In this document: in pieces, positions 1-7,049 of the stretch
Layout of the letters: each line of letters begins with the position of its first letter
Position numbering within the stretch: the first letter of the stretch is position 1
Assembly: GCA_020861125.1 (NCBI GenBank)
Contig: JAJBSZ010000111.1
Location: forward strand, 1-10,410
Direction: 5' to 3'
DNA length: 10,410 bases
From: Planctomycetota bacterium
Lineage (GTDB): Bacteria > Planctomycetota > SZUA-567
Program-made: the position numbers and the translations under genes
The notes under the pieces: generated by a model
Told to the model about the DNA's origin: nothing
Database searches by the model: none
What the model saw: the letters and a program-made list of their open reading frames with translations, nothing else

Positions 1-106
1 CTCCAGTCCGCAGTTTCCTTTCTCGGCCTGTGCGCGGCTAGCCCGTTTCACCAACGGGGACGCGCCGGTGCCTGTCACCACTATACCCGCTTGCGCGCCA
101 TGTGTC

Positions 107-124
107 ATTGTTTCTGGAAACAAT
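107..124. repeat. 18-bp palindrome, possible operator
   Basis: The sequence ATTGTTTC-TG-GAAACAAT has two perfect 8-bp arms around a 2-bp centre. The centre is too tight for a good RNA hairpin and no T-tract follows, so a dimeric DNA-binding site is likelier than a terminator. It differs from the ATGTTC/GAACAT operators at 1237 and 1417, so it probably belongs to another regulator, perhaps of a gene beyond the left edge. A second small inverted repeat (CCCGTT/AACGGG, 42-58) lies nearby. I see no convincing coding sequence in 1-170. Confidence 0.4.
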
Positions 125-131
125 TCTTGTC

Positions 132-161
132 AAAACTCTTCCGATTCCACCCGAAGGGGAA
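132..161 (-). terminator. Weak terminator candidate after the regulator gene
   Basis: Read on the minus strand just past the regulator's TAA stop, TTCCCC pairs with GGTGGAA (one bulged T) around a TTCG tetraloop at 145-161. A short TTTT run follows at 135-132. The UUCG loop is typical of stable RNA hairpins, but the T-run is short and about nine bases from the stem, so intrinsic termination would be weak. Confidence 0.3.
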
Positions 162-170
162 GGACCGTTT

Positions 171-1190
171 TTACCGCCGCGGCGGCGGCCGGCAGGATTT
201 CCGGACGATGATCTGGGTATCCAGCCGGTAGCTCTTCGGCGGGGTGATTTCATGGTTGATCAGTCCCTTCATCATCTGGATGGCCATATGGGACATTTCC
301 CGCTCCGGCACCGCCACTGTGGTCAGCGGCGGATCGGTGTGGGCGGCGAATTCGATGTTGTCGAAACCCATGACCGAGAGGTGGTCGGGAACGCGCAGTC
401 CGCGTATTCTGGCGGCGGAGAGGGCGCCGATGGCCAGCATGTCGCTCGCCGCAAAGATGGCGGTGGGCGGCGGCGTGGCATCGAGAAGGGCAATGGTTTC
501 CCGCTCGCCGTTGCCGATGGTCGGTTCGGCCGATCGGAGGTAGGCCGGCCGGACGGGCAGGCGATGGGCGCGCATGGCCGCGACATACCCTTCGACCCGG
601 TCCTCGACCCGGCGGACGCTGCCGCGGGGTCCGGTTATGAGGGCAATCCGTTTGTGTCCCATGCCAATGAGGTATTCGGTGGCCGCCGTCGCGGCGGCGG
701 CGTTGTCGAAACCGGCCTGGCAGAGGTGCGGGTTGTTGGGCGAGGTCCAGATCACCACGCAGGGGATGCCGCTGGCCTGCAGGCGGAGGATGTGGCTCTC
801 GTTCTCCACGGCATGGCCGAGCAGGATGACGCCGGCCACCCGCCGCGTCAGGAACTGGTTGAGAACTGCCTCTTCCTTGTGGGCACTGAACTCGGAGCAG
901 CCGAGGATCAAAGACATGCCGAGTTCGGTGGCCGCCTCCTGCACCTGCAGGATGGTATTGGCAAAGGCCGGAGAGATGACGGACGGGATGATCAAGCCGA
1001 TGAGGAGCGATTTGCGCCGGGTGAGCTCGGCCGCGCCGGCGTGGTAGGTGTACCCGAAACGATTCATTATATCCAGGATGGTTTCCCTGGTTTCGGGGCG
1101 AACCTTGTCCGGTTCGAAAAGCGCCCGCGAGACCGTTGTTCGCGAAACCCCGGCCAAATCGGCAATCTGTTGCATGGTGACATCAGCCAC
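171..1190 (-). CDS. LacI-family transcriptional regulator
   Basis: This is a 339-residue DNA-binding regulator, likely the repressor of the divergent operon. The N-terminal helix-turn-helix spans about residues 5-25 (TMQQIADLAGVSRTTVSRAL). A hinge helix near 51-60 carries Leu56, the residue that in LacI/PurR proteins wedges into the central CpG of the operator; both operators found here have a CG centre. Residues from about 62 form the periplasmic-binding-protein-like effector domain, with RIALITGP (181-188), FAASDMLAIG (246-255) and GFDNIEFA (275-282). I chose GTG at 1190-1188 because GGAG lies six bases upstream and the family normally begins just before the HTH. The upstream ATG at 1325 would add 45 residues encoded by the operator region. 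The stop is TAA at 173-171. The effector cannot be read from sequence; from context it is a hydroxy acid or sugar acid, or a metabolite of one (inference). Length is normal for the family and no damage is visible. Confidence 0.93.
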   Translation of the reverse strand: MADVTMQQIADLAGVSRTTVSRALFEPDKVRPETRETILDIMNRFGYTYHAGAAELTRRKSLLIGLIIPSVISPAFANTILQVQEAATELGMSLILGCSEFSAHKEEAVLNQFLTRRVAGVILLGHAVENESHILRLQASGIPCVVIWTSPNNPHLCQAGFDNAAAATAATEYLIGMGHKRIALITGPRGSVRRVEDRVEGYVAAMRAHRLPVRPAYLRSAEPTIGNGERETIALLDATPPPTAIFAASDMLAIGALSAARIRGLRVPDHLSVMGFDNIEFAAHTDPPLTTVAVPEREMSHMAIQMMKGLINHEITPPKSYRLDTQIIVRKSCRPPPRR

Positions 1191-1217
1191 GTCTTTCTCC
1201 CTGCTGGCGAACCTTCC

Positions 1218-1226
1218 GTTATAGCA
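1218..1226 (-). promoter_or_regulatory. Extended -10 promoter for the regulator gene
   Basis: On the minus strand the bases read TGC-TATAAC: an extended -10 TG motif plus a hexamer matching TATAAT at five of six positions. No convincing -35 is present, which the extended -10 could offset. The predicted start near 1211 gives a leader of about 20 bases to the GTG. Operator O1 (1234-1255) occupies the -23 to -44 zone of this promoter, so the repressor probably limits its own synthesis. Confidence 0.45.
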
Positions 1227-1233
1227 TACCGGG

Positions 1234-1255
1234 AAAATGTTCACGAGAACATTTT
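1234..1255. promoter_or_regulatory. Operator O1 for the LacI-family regulator
   Basis: The core ATGTTCACGAGAACAT (1237-1252) is flanked by AAA and TTT that extend the symmetry to 22 bp. Only the pair beside the CG centre is not complementary. The even palindrome with a central CG is the usual form of LacI-family operators. It lies upstream of the operon's predicted -35 (1270) and over the -35 zone of the regulator's own promoter. The same core recurs at 1417-1432. Confidence 0.75.
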
Positions 1256-1269
1256 TTCCGGCAAAATGC

Positions 1270-1298
1270 TTGACGGAAGGTCCTGCGGTGGGTACAAA
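1270..1298 (+). promoter_or_regulatory. Sigma70-type promoter of the catabolic operon
   Basis: TTGACG (1270-1275, five of six consensus bases) and TACAAA (1293-1298, four of six) are separated by exactly 17 bases. Transcription would begin near 1305, leaving a leader of about 150 bases that contains operator O2. The promoter sits between O1 and O2, as expected for repression by a DNA loop. TATACC at 1349-1354 is an alternative -10 but has no well-spaced -35. Confidence 0.55.
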
Positions 1299-1416
1299 CG
1301 CAAGCATTCCTAATTTAGCTTCCATACACTTGCCCGACGCCCTGATCCTATACCGTTTGCCTTTACCTGAACGCGGAACATACCACGAACCGCATCATCT
1401 CTACCGGTCGCCGGCA

Positions 1417-1432
1417 ATGTTCCCGCGAACAT
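1417..1432. promoter_or_regulatory. Operator O2 for the LacI-family regulator
   Basis: ATGTTCCCGCGAACAT shares ATGTTC-N-CG-N-GAACAT with O1, differing only at the two N positions. It lies 24 bases before the LarA-homologue start codon, inside the predicted leader. The centres of O1 and O2 are 180 bp apart, close to 17 helical turns, so both sites face similarly and could be bridged by a tetramer or paired dimers. O2 alone could also act as a roadblock. Confidence 0.75.
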
Positions 1433-1456
1433 CGGCTGGCAACGAAAGGGGATCGC

Positions 1457-2884
1457 ATGCAGGAAATTCTCCTGGATTACGGTGATAGCAAAATGCGGGT
1501 ACAATTGCCGGATACCGCCACGGTGGTCCGGTACGGGTCGACCTACCGCGATCCGGAACCCGTCGGGGATTCGGTGGAACTCACCCGGGCCGCCCTGGCC
1601 AAACCGCAGGACGGCCCGCCGCTTCGGGAGCGGGCCGGCCCCGGTGTCCGGGTGGTCATCGGTTTTCCGGATCGGGTCAAGGGCGGGTCCCATCCCCGGG
1701 CCCACCGCCGCGTCGCCATCCCGCTGGTGGTCGAAGAGCTTCTCGCCGGCGGCTGCCGGCTGGAAAACATCACCCTGCTATGCGGCATGGGCCTGCACCG
1801 GCAAAACACCCTGGAGGAATTCTACGGCTACCTGGGTCGGGAGATCGTCGATCGCTTTTATCCCGACCGGCTGGTCAACCACGATGTGGAAGCGCCGAGC
1901 CTCAAGGAGTACGGCGTCGATGGCATGGGCAACCGGGTCCAGTGCAATGCCCTGCTGCACGATGCGGATCTGGTGGTGATGATCGGCCACTGCGCCGGCA
2001 ACCCGTACGGCGGCTACAGCGGCGGGTACAAAATGCTTGTCACCGGCTTTTCCGGCTGGCAGTCCATCGCTTCGCATCATTGTCCGTCCACCATGCATCG
2101 GGACGACTGGTTGGGCGGCTCCCCGGACCAGCATATGCGCGCGCAGTTCCAGTCCATCGGCCGGGCGATGGAGAAGGGGATGGGCAAGGATGTTTTCGAA
2201 GTGGACGCCGTCCTCGGGCAGTCTGCCGATGTACTCGACGTCAAGGCGGGGAGCATCACTGCCGTCGAAGAAGCCACCTGGCCGCTGGCGGAGCGCCGGA
2301 CCTTTGTGCCGCTGGACCTGCCGGAGCCGGCGGACGTGCTGGTGGTGGGGCTGCCCCGGAATTTTCATTACGGACCCGGCATGGGGTCAAATCCCATCCT
2401 CACCGGCCTGGCGCTGGGCGGTCAGCTTTCCCGCTGCTGGCACGCGCTGCGGCCCGGCTGCGTGGTGGTGGCCGCCTGCGTTGGCGACGGCTGGTTCAAC
2501 GACCGGTGGTTCCCCTCCTATGCGGCCACCTACGACGCGATGATGCGCTTCCAGAACCCCACGGAATTTCTGGCTTCCGCCGATGCCCAGGCCATCACCG
2601 ACAACTACGAGTACAAATATTCCTACTCCAACTACTATGCCTACCATCCCTTCCACGCCATGTCGATGATCAGCGGCGGCGCCGTTCTGGGCCAGCGCTG
2701 CGCCGCGGTCATCATGGTCGGGGCGAAAAAGCCCGCCTACGCGCGGGGCATGGGCTATACCACCGTGGGCACCTTCCCGGAGGCTATGGCGCTGGCGGAG
2801 CGGTATGTCGGCAACAATCCGAGAATCCTCTGCACGCCCGAATGTTATTCGGGCGGAGCGGCGGTCCACCTGCTGCGCCGGTGA
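1457..2884 (+). CDS. LarA-family (DUF2088) nickel-dependent racemase/epimerase homologue
   Basis: This 475-residue cytoplasmic protein resembles LarA, which uses a nickel-pincer nucleotide to shuttle a hydride at the alpha carbon of 2-hydroxy acids. Visible features are the N-terminal LDYG...LPD segment (6-19), GLHRQNTLEE (112-121) with His114 matching LarA His108, and GGYSGGYK (185-192) with Lys192 matching the cofactor-tethering Lys184. His208, 16 residues later, matches the nickel ligand His200. By spacing, LarA's second acid/base His174 falls on Asn182; His178 lies four residues before it. LarA is about 425 residues, so this homologue is somewhat longer. The ATG is preceded by AGGGG at five bases. 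It is the first gene of the operon, followed by a 2-hydroxyacid dehydrogenase and a carboxylate transporter, which fits a hydroxy-acid substrate. The substrate is unknown; lactate itself is unlikely given the sugar-type enzymes nearby (inference). Cofactor synthesis (LarB, LarC, LarE) would have to be encoded elsewhere. Confidence 0.88.
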   Translation: MQEILLDYGDSKMRVQLPDTATVVRYGSTYRDPEPVGDSVELTRAALAKPQDGPPLRERAGPGVRVVIGFPDRVKGGSHPRAHRRVAIPLVVEELLAGGCRLENITLLCGMGLHRQNTLEEFYGYLGREIVDRFYPDRLVNHDVEAPSLKEYGVDGMGNRVQCNALLHDADLVVMIGHCAGNPYGGYSGGYKMLVTGFSGWQSIASHHCPSTMHRDDWLGGSPDQHMRAQFQSIGRAMEKGMGKDVFEVDAVLGQSADVLDVKAGSITAVEEATWPLAERRTFVPLDLPEPADVLVVGLPRNFHYGPGMGSNPILTGLALGGQLSRCWHALRPGCVVVAACVGDGWFNDRWFPSYAATYDAMMRFQNPTEFLASADAQAITDNYEYKYSYSNYYAYHPFHAMSMISGGAVLGQRCAAVIMVGAKKPAYARGMGYTTVGTFPEAMALAERYVGNNPRILCTPECYSGGAAVHLLRR

Positions 2885-2955
2885 TGCCAACCACCTGCCG
2901 GAACGACGCGGCCGGGTTCTTCAGCCATAGCGGATACCGAAGAGAGGGGGCAAAC

Positions 2956-3924
2956 GTGCCGAACATTCTCATCACTTCCAAAAATTTCGATGTGGCGGCG
3001 GCGGGTGGGCACCGGTTTTTCCCCGACGGCTATGCGATTCTCGACAATCCCTACCTCGGGAAAAAAATGCCGCCGGAGGAGTTGCGCCGGCTCATCGCCG
3101 ACGCAGATGGTTTTCTTCTCGGTATGGATCAGGTGGATGCCGCGGTTCTGGAGGCAGCGCCGAGGCTCAGGGTGGTGGCCAAATTCGGCGTCGGCCTGGA
3201 TACTGTCGACATCCCGGCCGCCACGGCCCGGGGCGTTGCCGTTGCCAACGTGCCCGCCACCACCGCCGTGTCCGTGGCCGACCTCACTATGGGGCTGATG
3301 CTTGGCGTCAGCAAGCTGATCGTGTACACCAACCGCCGCGTCCTGGCCGGGATGTGGCCGCAGGATCGCGGCCACGACATCACCGGCAAAACCCTGGGCA
3401 TCGTCGGCTTCGGCCGCATCGGCCAGGCCGTGGCCAAACGGGCGCGCGGGTTCGACATGACCGTCCTGGCTTACGATCCGCAGTTCAACGAAGCGGCGGC
3501 GCGGGAATTGGGGGTGGTCCGGGCGACCCTGGATGCCATCACCGAAACGGCCGACTACATAACCCTGCACATCCCCTTGACCCCCGAGGTCCGCCACCTG
3601 TTCGACGCGGCCCGCCTGGCCCGGATGAAGCCCGGCTCCTACCTGATCAACGCCGCCCGGGGCGGCCTTGTCGACGAGGACGCCCTGTACGACGCACTGC
3701 AGTCCGGTCACCTCGCCGGCGCGGCGTTGGACGTGCTGGACCGGGAACCGCCGCCGGAACGGCCGCGCCTCTTCGACTGCGAAAATTGTCTGGTGACGTC
3801 GCATTCCGGCGGCAATTCCCTGGAAAGCATCTTTTTGACGGCCAAGGGAGCGGCCGACAACATCGTCGCCGTGCTCGAGGGGAAACCCTGCCCGAACGTC
3901 GTGAACGCGGCGGCGCTCAAATAA
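2956..3924 (+). CDS. D-isomer-specific 2-hydroxyacid dehydrogenase (phosphoglycerate dehydrogenase-like)
   Basis: This 322-residue NAD-dependent dehydrogenase interconverts a 2-hydroxy acid and its 2-oxo acid. The substrate loop KFGVGLDTVD spans 76-85. The Rossmann motif is GFGRIG (151-156), and Asp174 at the end of the next strand favours NAD over NADP. The catalytic set is Arg235 (in INAARGG), Glu264 (in DREPPP) and His283 (in TSHSGG, where PH-I/A-G is more usual). Length matches single-domain-pair members such as glyoxylate/hydroxypyruvate reductases; there is no ACT domain as in long SerA proteins. I chose GTG at 2956 because AGAGAGGGGG ends five bases before it and the protein then begins with the usual ILIT strand. 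An in-frame ATG at 2884 overlapping the upstream TGA would add 24 residues with no family resemblance. Next to a LarA homologue, it probably oxidises the epimer that the racemase makes, or supplies the 2-oxo form (inference). Confidence 0.9.
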   Translation: MPNILITSKNFDVAAAGGHRFFPDGYAILDNPYLGKKMPPEELRRLIADADGFLLGMDQVDAAVLEAAPRLRVVAKFGVGLDTVDIPAATARGVAVANVPATTAVSVADLTMGLMLGVSKLIVYTNRRVLAGMWPQDRGHDITGKTLGIVGFGRIGQAVAKRARGFDMTVLAYDPQFNEAAARELGVVRATLDAITETADYITLHIPLTPEVRHLFDAARLARMKPGSYLINAARGGLVDEDALYDALQSGHLAGAALDVLDREPPPERPRLFDCENCLVTSHSGGNSLESIFLTAKGAADNIVAVLEGKPCPNVVNAAALK

Positions 3925-3973
3925 CAATCGGACCGTAGGATTCGGTTTATGGACCCGTGCTGGAGGATCGGAA

Positions 3974-4963
3974 ATGATGAAGCGCATCTGGTGTCTTGTG
4001 CTGTTGGCCGCGCTGGCCGCCGTCCCCGGGGCCGCCGCCCTCGACTATCCAACCCAACCCATCACCGTGGTCTGTCCCTGGGCGGCGGGCGGCAGCTCCG
4101 ACCTCACCTGCCGCATCGTCGTCAAGCTGGCCCGCCGGTATTTCGGCGTCAACGCCAATGTCGTCAACCGGCCGGGCGGCAACGGTGCCGTCTATCTGGG
4201 GGAAATGGCCTCCCGGGCCCAGACGGACGGCCACACCATTTCCCTCTTCGCCTCCGGCGGCTTCACCACGATGCCCTTTGTGCAGGAGACGGGGTACAGC
4301 ATTGACGACTTCGCCTTCATCATCGGTTCCACCTCCGAGGCCTTGGCGGTGATCGTCAGCGGCGACAGTGATCTCCAGTCGCTGCAGGACGTGGTGGAAC
4401 GGCACCAGCGCGACGGCGAACCGGTCAACTACGGCATGTCCGGCTCCAACGGCCACAACCACATGTATGCCATCAAAATGTTTGAGAACATGGGCGTCGA
4501 CCAGCAGATAATCCCCTATCCCGGCGCTTCCGGCGCCATCACCGCCCTGTTGGGCGGCGAAGTGGAAATGATCATGGTCCATCCGGGTCAGGTGCTCTCC
4601 AACCTCGAATCCGGCGACGTTCGCCTGATCGCCATGATGTACAACGAACGGCTGCCGTCGTTCCCCGACTGCCCCACGGTCGAAGAGCAGGGCTTCGGCG
4701 CCATCCATGCCGACACCTATAAGGGATTTCTCCTGCCCGCCGGTACCGATCCGGAGATTGTCGCCTGGCTCAACGAGAAAATGAATGCCATGTTCCAGGA
4801 TCCCGAATACCTGGATTTCCTGAAGCTGAACGCTCTGGAACGAAACCCGTATACGGCGGTGAACGAGGTAAGGACGGTGCTGGAAAAGGATATCCAGATC
4901 CTCTGGCCGCTCATGGAGGAACTGGGCGTGCTGCGGCCGGACGCCGTTCGCCCCGCCAGGTGA
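3974..4963 (+). CDS. tctC: TctC-type periplasmic substrate-binding protein of a tripartite tricarboxylate transporter
   Basis: This 329-residue binding protein (Bug/TctC family) captures a carboxylate in the periplasm and delivers it to TctAB. Residues 1-22 are a signal peptide: MMKR, a hydrophobic core, then PGAAA with likely cleavage near Ala22. The mature protein has the family blocks PWAAGGSSD (35-43), which form the carboxylate-binding loop, and NRPGGNGA (65-72). GGEVEM (194-199) and ERLPSFPDCPTVEE (225-238) follow. No lipobox is evident, so it should be soluble. ATG 3974 has GGAGG seven bases upstream; ATG 3977 is a near-equivalent alternative. The gene is first of a tctCBA set and is followed by a 79-base gap with a hairpin, unlike the short junction between tctB and tctA. 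The ligand is not readable: the family takes citrate, tartrate, aromatic acids and other acids. Neighbours favour a hydroxy or sugar acid (inference). Confidence 0.93.
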   Translation: MMKRIWCLVLLAALAAVPGAAALDYPTQPITVVCPWAAGGSSDLTCRIVVKLARRYFGVNANVVNRPGGNGAVYLGEMASRAQTDGHTISLFASGGFTTMPFVQETGYSIDDFAFIIGSTSEALAVIVSGDSDLQSLQDVVERHQRDGEPVNYGMSGSNGHNHMYAIKMFENMGVDQQIIPYPGASGAITALLGGEVEMIMVHPGQVLSNLESGDVRLIAMMYNERLPSFPDCPTVEEQGFGAIHADTYKGFLLPAGTDPEIVAWLNEKMNAMFQDPEYLDFLKLNALERNPYTAVNEVRTVLEKDIQILWPLMEELGVLRPDAVRPAR

Positions 4964-4973
4964 CGGGCGAGCG

Positions 4974-5007
4974 ATCGGCGGGCGTCGTGACAGCGATCCT
5001 CGCCGAT
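4974..5007 (+). other. Intergenic hairpin between tctC and tctB
   Basis: ATCGGCG (4974-4980) and CGCCGAT (5001-5007) form a perfect 7-bp stem with a 20-base loop, starting ten bases after the tctC stop. No T-tract follows, so it is not an intrinsic terminator. Hairpins after binding-protein genes often protect the upstream message and raise binding protein over membrane subunits; that role here is inference. Confidence 0.4.
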
Positions 5008-5042
5008 ATGCCGGGCAACCGTGGACCGACGGAGACACGGGC

Positions 5043-5516
5043 ATGAACAAAATCAATCGCATCATCGCGGCGGTGTTTTTTCTTGTCGGCCTGGGATTGT
5101 ATTTGGTTACGCCATCGCAGGTATCGCAAATCAGCACCGCATCGGCCAAGATGGGAGCGGATTTCTTTCCCCGGTTTGTGGCGATGCTGATGATGTTCGG
5201 GTCAGTCGGATTGTTCGTCCAGACCCAGTTGGCCCTGCGGCAGGGCCATGAAATCGAGGCGGCGCCGGAACACGCCTGGCCGCGGGAAATCAAGGTGGGC
5301 ATCGTTCTGGCGATGCTCATCGTCTATGTTCTGGCCATGCCGGGACTGGGCTTTATCGTTTCCTCCACGCTGTTCGGCTGCCTGCTGCTGTTTCTCCTCG
5401 GGTCCAGCCGTTGGTGGTACTATCCCGTCTATCTGGCCGGCGTCGGGGTCATGTATTACGTTTTCAAATGTCTCCTGTACGTGCACTTGCCCGTCCTGGG
5501 CGTGTGGGTTCTGTAA
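5043..5516 (+). CDS. tctB: TctB-type small membrane subunit of the tripartite tricarboxylate transporter
   Basis: This 157-residue inner-membrane protein is the small, poorly conserved subunit that pairs with TctA. Hydrophobic segments lie near residues 6-22, 42-62, 84-100, 103-120 and 125-145. A hydrophilic stretch from about 63 to 82 separates the second and third. GADFFPRFVA (38-47), at the start of the second segment, matches the G-x-x-FP pattern common in TctB proteins, and the C-terminal LPVLG resembles the usual LP-x-G ending. Length is typical (about 140-180). GGAG lies eight bases before the ATG. The gene sits between tctC and tctA, with only 15 bases to tctA, and should be co-expressed with it. 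Identification rests mainly on position, topology and these weak motifs. Confidence 0.88.
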   Translation: MNKINRIIAAVFFLVGLGLYLVTPSQVSQISTASAKMGADFFPRFVAMLMMFGSVGLFVQTQLALRQGHEIEAAPEHAWPREIKVGIVLAMLIVYVLAMPGLGFIVSSTLFGCLLLFLLGSSRWWYYPVYLAGVGVMYYVFKCLLYVHLPVLGVWVL

Positions 5517-5531
5517 ATAAGGAGGACGGGC

Positions 5532-7049
5532 ATGGTCGGGGCGATGACCACGGCTCTCGGTACTCTCTGCACGGTGGAAAGCCTGCTGTTCATCAATTTC
5601 GGCCTGGCGGTGGGTATCATATTCGGCGCACTGCCCGGCCTGACCGCGACCATGGGCGTGGCGCTGTTCCTGCCGGTCACCTTCAGCCTGGATCCGCTTC
5701 CCGGGATCCTGCTTCTTCTGGGCGTCTACTGCGGCGGCATCTATGGCGGATCCATCACCGCCATCCTGATTAAGACTCCCGGCACCCCCGCCTCTGCCGC
5801 CACCGTCCTGGACGGCTATACCATGGCCGCCAACGGCCACCCCGGCAAGGCGCTGGACGTGGCGCTGGTGGCGTCCACCATCGGCGGAGTGATCAGTGCG
5901 GGAGTTCTCTTGTTTCTGGCGCCGCAGGTGGCGCGGGCGGCGCTGCGTTTCGGTTCGCCGGAGCGGTTCATGCTCGCCATGTTCGGCCTTTCCATCATCG
6001 CCACCATCAGCGGCCGCCAGATTTTCAAAGGAATTATCGCCGCCAGTATCGGCCTGTTCGTCGGTTGTATCGGCCTCGATCCCATCGAGGGTCTGCCTCG
6101 CTTCACCTTCGGTATGAACGACATGATGGCGGGGGTGGACATCACCCCGGCCCTGATCGGACTCTTTGCGATTTCCGAAATATTCAACAAGGTGTACATG
6201 GGCGACGTCACCATCTCGGAAAAAAACCGCACCTTCGCCAAGGAAAGCATGAGCCTGGCCGAGGTCCGCGCCTGCGGCAAGGACATCGTCAAGTCCAGCC
6301 TCATCGGCACGGTCATCGGCGCCATTCCCGGAACCGGCGCCGCCATCGCCTCCTTCCTCTCCTATATGGAAGCCCGCCGCACCTCCCGCACGCCGGAAAA
6401 ATTCGGTACCGGCCACATCAACGGCATCGCCGCGCCGGAAGCCGGCAACAACGGCGTCACCGGCGCCACCCTTATTCCGCTGTTGACCCTGGGGATTCCC
6501 GGCGATTCGGTGACGGCGATCATGCTGGGCGCCCTGATGATGAAGGGGCTGACGCCGGGGCCGCAGCTGTTCCGCACCCAGGCGGTGCTTATGTACACCA
6601 TCATGATCGGGCTGATCTTCGTCAACGTCTTCATGTTTTTCCAGGGCAAGCTGTTCCTGCGCCTGTTCGTCAACGTCTCGAAAATCCCGACCACGCTCCT
6701 TTCCACCATTCTGGTGGTGCTGTGCGTTATCGGCGGCTTTTCCGGCAACAACTCGCTGTTCGACGTTTTCCTGATGATCGGGTTCGCCGTTGTCGGCTAC
6801 CTGTTTCTCAAACTCAACATGCCGCCGGTGCCGATGCTCCTCGCCCTGATCCTCGGCCCCATGGCGGAGGAGAACCTGCGAAAATCCCTGCTGCTGTCCA
6901 AGGGCAGTTGGACCATTTTTCTCACCAAACCGATCTCTCTGGTATTTTTCATCATCACCGTCCTCGCCGTCAGCTTTCCCATCGTCATGAACTACTACCG
7001 CGGCCGGAAGGCACGGCGGCCGGCAGAAAAGGATACCCCCAGCCCATGA
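5532..7049 (+). CDS. tctA: TctA-type large membrane subunit of the tripartite tricarboxylate transporter
   Basis: This 505-residue transport subunit moves the substrate across the inner membrane by cation-coupled secondary transport. It is strongly hydrophobic, with roughly ten to twelve membrane segments. The family's repeated signature appears in both halves: GALPGLTA (32-39) and GAIPGTGA (263-270). Other conserved blocks are KTPGTPASAAT (81-91), PEAGNNGVTGATLIP (302-316) with LGIPGD (320-325), and GPMAEENLRKSL (442-453). Length is normal. GGAGG lies six bases before the ATG; ATG 5544 is a weaker alternative. The C-terminal tail is basic and polar, so probably cytoplasmic. Its TGA overlaps the ATG of the next gene (ATGA at 7046-7049), implying translational coupling of transporter and isomerase. 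Confidence 0.95.
   Translation: MVGAMTTALGTLCTVESLLFINFGLAVGIIFGALPGLTATMGVALFLPVTFSLDPLPGILLLLGVYCGGIYGGSITAILIKTPGTPASAATVLDGYTMAANGHPGKALDVALVASTIGGVISAGVLLFLAPQVARAALRFGSPERFMLAMFGLSIIATISGRQIFKGIIAASIGLFVGCIGLDPIEGLPRFTFGMNDMMAGVDITPALIGLFAISEIFNKVYMGDVTISEKNRTFAKESMSLAEVRACGKDIVKSSLIGTVIGAIPGTGAAIASFLSYMEARRTSRTPEKFGTGHINGIAAPEAGNNGVTGATLIPLLTLGIPGDSVTAIMLGALMMKGLTPGPQLFRTQAVLMYTIMIGLIFVNVFMFFQGKLFLRLFVNVSKIPTTLLSTILVVLCVIGGFSGNNSLFDVFLMIGFAVVGYLFLKLNMPPVPMLLALILGPMAEENLRKSLLLSKGSWTIFLTKPISLVFFIITVLAVSFPIVMNYYRGRKARRPAEKDTPSP

Noticed and set aside
102..1313. Long plus-strand open frame opposite the regulator gene
   Set aside because: It mirrors the LacI-family gene, whose protein has clear motifs. 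The antisense translation is Gly/Arg/His-rich with no recognisable domain, a common shadow in GC-rich DNA.
1780..2955. Upstream part of the open frame that ends with the hydroxyacid dehydrogenase
   Set aside because: It lies out of frame inside the LarA homologue and is Arg/Pro-rich. Only the part from GTG 2956 resembles a protein family.
2884..2955. ATG overlapping the LarA-homologue stop as the start of the dehydrogenase
   Set aside because: It would add 24 residues unlike the family, while GTG 2956 has a strong purine-rich RBS and the normal N-terminal strand.
2845..6416. Long minus-strand open frames opposite the dehydrogenase and the transporter genes
   Set aside because: They are His/Gly/Asp-rich translations without motifs, directly opposite genes with strong family signatures.
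6065..7045. Upstream extension of the isomerase frame inside tctA
   Set aside because: It overlaps the conserved second half of TctA in another frame and has low-complexity Arg/His/Pro composition. The isomerase starts at the ATGA overlap.
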